Assembly: GCF_035978755.1 (NCBI RefSeq) | Contig: NZ_CP108414.1 | Location: forward strand, 7,998,001-8,062,000 | DNA: 64,000 bases | Source: Streptomyces sp. NBC_01298 | GTDB taxonomy: Bacteria; Actinomycetota; Actinomycetes; Streptomycetales; Streptomycetaceae | Direction of reading: 5' to 3' | Shown: piece by piece, positions 61,157 through 64,000 of the stretch | How positions within the stretch are numbered: the stretch's first letter is position 1 | How the letters are laid out: each line of letters opens with the position of its first letter | Notes under the pieces: generated by a model | Told to the model about the DNA's origin: nothing | The model's database searches: none | What the model saw: the letters and a program-made list of their open reading frames with translations, nothing else | Made by a program: the position numbers and the translations under genes

Positions 61157-62467
61157 TCAGGATTCTCGGAGGTCCACCATGCGCTTGATCTTGCCCACCG
61201 AGCGTTCGAGGGTCTCCGGGTCCACCACCTCCACCGCGACCGAGACTCCGACGCCCTCCTTCACGGCCCGTACCACCGAGGCGGCCGCGGCCTCCCGCTG
61301 ACCGGCGTCGCTGCCGCGCCGGGCCTCGACCCGTACCGTCAGGGCGTCCAGCCGGCCCTGCCGGGTCAGCCGGAGCTGGAAGTGCGGAGCCAGGGCCGGG
61401 GTCCGCAGGAGCACCTCCTCGATCTGGGTCGGATAGACGTTCACCCCGCGCAGGATGATCATGTCGTCGCTGCGGCCGGTGATCTTCTCCATCCGGCGGA
61501 AGGCCGGCCGGACGGTGCCGGGCAGCAGCCGGGTCAGGTCCCGGGTGCGATAGCGGATGACGGGCATCGCCTCCTTGGTGAGCGAGGTGAAGACCAGCTC
61601 CCCGGGCTCGCCCTCGGGCAGTACGGCGCCCGTCAGCGGGTCGACCACCTCCGGGTAGAAGTGGTCCTCCCAGATATGGAGACCGTCCTTGGTCTCGGCG
61701 AACTCCTGTGCGACGCCCGGGCCCATGACCTCCGAGAGCCCGTATATGTCGACCGCGTCGATGTTCAGGCGTTCCTCGATCTCCCTGCGCATCTCCTCCG
61801 TCCACGGCTCGGCGCCGAAGATCCCCGTGCGGAGGGAAGTGGCGCGAGGGTCGATGCCCTGGCGCTCCATCTCGTCGAGCAGGGTCAGCATGTAGGAAGG
61901 GGTCACCATGATGACCTCCGGCTTGAAGTCCTGGATCAGCCGGACCTGGCGGTCCGTCATCCCGCCCGAGGCGGGGACGACCGTACAGCCCAGGCGCTCC
62001 GCGCCGTAGTGGGCGCCCAGGCCGCCGGTGAACAGGCCGTATCCGTAGGCGATGTGGACGATCTGGCCGGGCCTGCCGCCCGCCGCGCGGATCGAGCGGG
62101 CGACGACATCCGCCCAGGTGGACAGATCCGCGTCCGTGTACCCGACGACCGTCGGTCGGCCCGTGGTGCCGCTGGAGGCATGGATGCGGCGGACCTCGGA
62201 GCGTGGTACCGCGAACATCCCGAAGGGGTACTGGTCGCGTAGGTCGGACTTGGTGGTGAAGGGGAACAGGGCGAGATCGGAGAGGGTGCGGCAGTCGTCG
62301 GGATGCAGACCGGCCTTGTCGAACGCCTGCCGGTAGAAGGGCACCCGCTCGTACGCCCGCCGCAAGGTCTCCCGCAGCCGGGTCAACTGGAGCGCCGCCA
62401 GCTCGTCCCGGCCCATCCGCTCGCTCGCGTCCGCACCGTCGTCGTGGCCCTGTGTGTACGTACCCAT
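61157..62467 (-). CDS. paaK: Phenylacetate-CoA ligase
   Basis: A 436-residue ligase, the length of E. coli PaaK (437). Motifs: RIHASSGTTGRPTVVGYT (ATP loop), DIYGLSEVMGPGVAQEF, RYRTRDLTRLLPGT, KITGRSDDMIILRGVNVYPT and VGKIKRMVDLR. It activates phenylacetate to phenylacetyl-CoA, the entry step of the aerobic Paa pathway. AAGGGG sits eight bases before the ATG at 62467; a GTG nine bases upstream is less likely. A PaaR-like operator is 43 bp upstream. The ring-oxidation genes paaABCDE are not in the window. Confidence 0.92.
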   Translation of the reverse strand: MGTYTQGHDDGADASERMGRDELAALQLTRLRETLRRAYERVPFYRQAFDKAGLHPDDCRTLSDLALFPFTTKSDLRDQYPFGMFAVPRSEVRRIHASSGTTGRPTVVGYTDADLSTWADVVARSIRAAGGRPGQIVHIAYGYGLFTGGLGAHYGAERLGCTVVPASGGMTDRQVRLIQDFKPEVIMVTPSYMLTLLDEMERQGIDPRATSLRTGIFGAEPWTEEMRREIEERLNIDAVDIYGLSEVMGPGVAQEFAETKDGLHIWEDHFYPEVVDPLTGAVLPEGEPGELVFTSLTKEAMPVIRYRTRDLTRLLPGTVRPAFRRMEKITGRSDDMIILRGVNVYPTQIEEVLLRTPALAPHFQLRLTRQGRLDALTVRVEARRGSDAGQREAAAASVVRAVKEGVGVSVAVEVVDPETLERSVGKIKRMVDLRES

Positions 62468-62509
62468 GTCGCCCACCCCTTGTCCGGGTCAACCTGCCCG
62501 CGTCAACCG

Positions 62510-62523
62510 ACCGATCATTCGGT
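62510..62523. promoter_or_regulatory. PaaR-like operator upstream of paaK
   Basis: ACCGATCATTCGGT fits the ACCG-N2-CG-N2-CGGT core described for actinobacterial PaaR, with CA for the central CG. Its centre lies about 49 bp before the paaK start, and it also lies 57 bp before the hydrolase start on the other strand. A PaaR (TetR-type) regulator gene is not visible here. Confidence 0.55.
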
Positions 62524-62580
62524 AGATTGCCGGACGGCGGCGGCCAAATCAATTACTCGAACGGGTGATCGTCTGTTGAG

Positions 62581-63480
62581 ATGGCGCCCATGGCGACCTC
62601 CGCACCCTCCACCTGCACCTTTACCTTCACCACTTACGACGGAACCGAACTCGCGTACCAGGTCCAAGGCGAAGGCGAGCCGCTCGTCTGCCTCCCCGGC
62701 GGCGCCATGCGGGCCTCCGCCTACCTGGGCGACCTCGGCGGACTGTCCGCCGGGCGCCGGCTGATCCTGCTCGACCTGCGCGGCACCGGGGACTCGGCGA
62801 TCCCGGCCGACACCTCGACGTACCGGGTCGACCACCAGGTGGCCGACGTCGAGGCGCTGCGCCGCCACCTCGGCCTGGAGAGCGTCGACCTGCTCGCGCA
62901 CTCGGCCTCCGGCAACCTGGCCCTGCTCTACACGGCGGCGCACCCGGGGCGGGTGCGCCGACTGGCCCTGATCACACCGACCTGCTGGGCCGTGGACCTC
63001 ACGGAGTCCCCGGAAACCTGCCTCGCGGACGTCCGCCGGAGGGGCGGCGGCGAGCCCTACGACACGGCCATCGCGGCCTACGAGAGGGCGCTCGGGGTCT
63101 TCGCCGCCGGCGGGGTCCCCGACGAGGCCGACTGGGTGGCTTCGACGCCCCTCGCCTATGGGCGCTGGGACGAGGCGGCGCGCGCCCATGCGGCACTGAG
63201 CCCCGTCCAGAAGAACGCCGCGGCCTCCGCCGCCTTCGCCGGGGCGGGAGCCTTCGACCCGCCCGCCACCCGGGCCGCGCTGGGCCGGTTCGCCGGAGAG
63301 GCGCTGGTCCTGGCCGGGGAACTGGACCCCAACCCCTCCGCGGCCCTCGCCGCCCGGCTCGCGGAGCTCTTCGCGCACGGCGTCGTCGACGTACAGGGCG
63401 GCGGCGGACACTTCCCCTGGCTGGACGAGGCGCGGTGGTTCGCGGCCCGCGTAGAGCGGTTCCTGGCCACCGGAGCCTGA
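62581..63480 (+). CDS. Alpha/beta hydrolase, proline-iminopeptidase-like
   Basis: A 299-residue alpha/beta hydrolase. GEGEPLVCLPGGAMR (oxyanion loop), LLAHSASGNLALLY (nucleophile Ser in HSASG), VLAGELDPNPSAAL (acid) and GGGGHFPWLDEARWF (His). No signal peptide. It may start at ATG 62581 or 62590; neither has a strong ribosome site. It is divergent from paaK and shares its promoter region. The final codons and stop are at the start of a 20-21 base tandem array. Confidence 0.88.
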   Translation: MAPMATSAPSTCTFTFTTYDGTELAYQVQGEGEPLVCLPGGAMRASAYLGDLGGLSAGRRLILLDLRGTGDSAIPADTSTYRVDHQVADVEALRRHLGLESVDLLAHSASGNLALLYTAAHPGRVRRLALITPTCWAVDLTESPETCLADVRRRGGGEPYDTAIAAYERALGVFAAGGVPDEADWVASTPLAYGRWDEAARAHAALSPVQKNAAASAAFAGAGAFDPPATRAALGRFAGEALVLAGELDPNPSAALAARLAELFAHGVVDVQGGGGHFPWLDEARWFAARVERFLATGA

Positions 63481-63551
63481 GCAGCGCCGCCGGAGCTTGA
63501 GCGGCGACCGCCGGAGCTTGAGCGGCGACCGCCGGAGCCTGAGCGGCGACG
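63470..63551. repeat. Four tandem copies of a 20-21 base unit at the hydrolase 3' end
   Basis: CCGGAGCYTGAGCRGCG units begin at 63470, 63490, 63511 and 63532. Each has TGA at the same place; the first copy's TGA is the actual stop codon. The unit also reads as a Gly-Ala-stop pattern, so slippage would recreate a stop. Confidence 0.8.
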
Positions 63552-63573
63552 GCAGTCGTGCGGGAGCACGGGA

Positions 63574-63617
63574 ACGCCCGCGGGCCGGGACCCAGATGGG
63601 TCCCGGCCCGCGGGCGT
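63574..63617. terminator. Bidirectional hairpin terminator
   Basis: A perfect 20-bp GC stem (ACGCCCGCGGGCCGGGACCC and its complement) with an AGAT tetraloop lies between convergent genes ending at 63480 and 63631. Confidence 0.88.
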
Positions 63618-63630
63618 GCGCAGGGCGGGG

Positions 63631-64000
63631 TCAGCCCGCGGCGCCCGCGTCCGCCTCCGTGGCCACCGACTTCGCCCACCGGTAGTCCGCCTTGCCGCTC
63701 GGGGAGCGCTGGATGGCGGGGGTGATGACGAGCTGGCGCGGGATCTTGTAGCCCGCCAGCTTGGTGCGGCAGTGGGCCTGTATGTCGTCGAGCGTCGGGT
63801 CGGCGGCGCCCTCCTTGATCTGGACCACCGCCGCCACGTGGCTGCCCCACTTCGGGTCCGCGACCCCGGCGACCAGGGCGTCGTAGACGTCCGGGTGGGA
63901 CTTCAGCGCCTGCTCGACCTCCTCCGGGTACACCTTCTCGCCGCCCGTGTTGATGCACTGCGAGCCGCGGCCGAGGACGGTGACGATGCCCTGCTCGTCC
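63631..64000 (-). CDS. Acyl-CoA synthetase, C-terminal part only
   Basis: The reverse strand from the right edge reads through VTVLGRGSQCINTGGEKVYP, then EEVEQALKSHPDVYDALVAG and QRSPSGKADYRWAK to the stop at 63631: the A8 hinge, C-terminal lid and catalytic lysine of an adenylate-forming fatty acyl-CoA ligase. INTGGEKVYPEEVE is typical of the actinobacterial FadD group near FadD19 or FadD13. The P-loop domain is outside the window. It is the fourth CoA ligase in 14 kb. Confidence 0.9.
   Translation of the reverse strand, partial: DEQGIVTVLGRGSQCINTGGEKVYPEEVEQALKSHPDVYDALVAGVADPKWGSHVAAVVQIKEGAADPTLDDIQAHCRTKLAGYKIPRQLVITPAIQRSPSGKADYRWAKSVATEADAGAAG

Overview
The window is chromosomal DNA from a high-GC actinomycete, almost certainly Streptomyces. 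The signs are extreme GC bias at third codon positions, many GTG and TTG starts, purine-rich ribosome binding sites, families such as the SpoIIE-type phosphatase with GAF/PAS sensors, and small palindromic repeats of a kind I associate with Streptomyces. I see no rRNA, tRNA, CRISPR array or full insertion sequence. Most of the window is ordinary metabolic and regulatory chromosome with signs of local decay.

Layout. 1-4.2 kb: start of a rhodanese-like gene, an MmyB-type regulator divergent from a quinone-oxidoreductase-like dehydrogenase, and an amino-acid permease. 4.2-10 kb: a tightly coupled five-gene operon matching the STM4011-STM4015 families (two radical SAM proteins, an alkaline-phosphatase-fold hydrolase, an ATP-grasp-like protein and a leucine-rich-repeat protein), preceded by a repeat protein with a Cys motif. 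The operon's function is, to my knowledge, not established; it is the most promising candidate for an undescribed system here. 10-14 kb: PTS-type dihydroxyacetone kinase (dhaK and a dhaL-dhaM fusion) divergent from glycerol dehydrogenase. 14-20 kb: a sensor phosphatase and a feoABC ferrous-iron operon behind an iron box. 20-26 kb: methyltransferase, esterase, the threonine-degradation pair tdh-kbl, a LysR regulator and an MBL hydrolase. 26-30 kb: DeoR regulator divergent from a sugar isomerase/aldolase operon.

30-32 kb is a decay spot: a flavin monooxygenase with an internal deletion and frameshift, overlapping a zinc dehydrogenase that has lost part of its Rossmann fold. 32-38 kb: acyl-CoA dehydrogenase behind a KstR-like box, a LysR/SDR divergent pair, another permease and another SDR. 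38-43 kb: an operon of MpaB-type oxygenase, Ser/Thr kinase with TPR repeats and phytoene-desaturase-like oxidoreductase. 43-46.8 kb: F420-type oxidoreductase, FAD monooxygenase and its divergent TetR with two matching operators, LysE exporter and CGNR regulator. 46.8-58 kb: secreted serine hydrolase, nitronate monooxygenase with an acyl-CoA synthetase, a remnant of a NACHT NTPase, a Ca2+/H+ antiporter, a penicillin-acylase-family enzyme and another acyl-CoA ligase. 58-64 kb: a pentapeptide-like membrane protein gene broken by one base, a YihY protein, a small secreted IPT/TIG protein whose stop codon lies in a MITE, phenylacetate-CoA ligase with a PaaR-like box, an alpha/beta hydrolase and the 3' end of another acyl-CoA synthetase.

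Functional themes are acyl-CoA and aromatic/steroid-type catabolism (acyl-CoA dehydrogenase, nitronate monooxygenase, four CoA ligases), glycerol/dihydroxyacetone use, iron uptake, and the uncharacterised radical SAM operon. All calls rest on reading the sequence; no database search was run.
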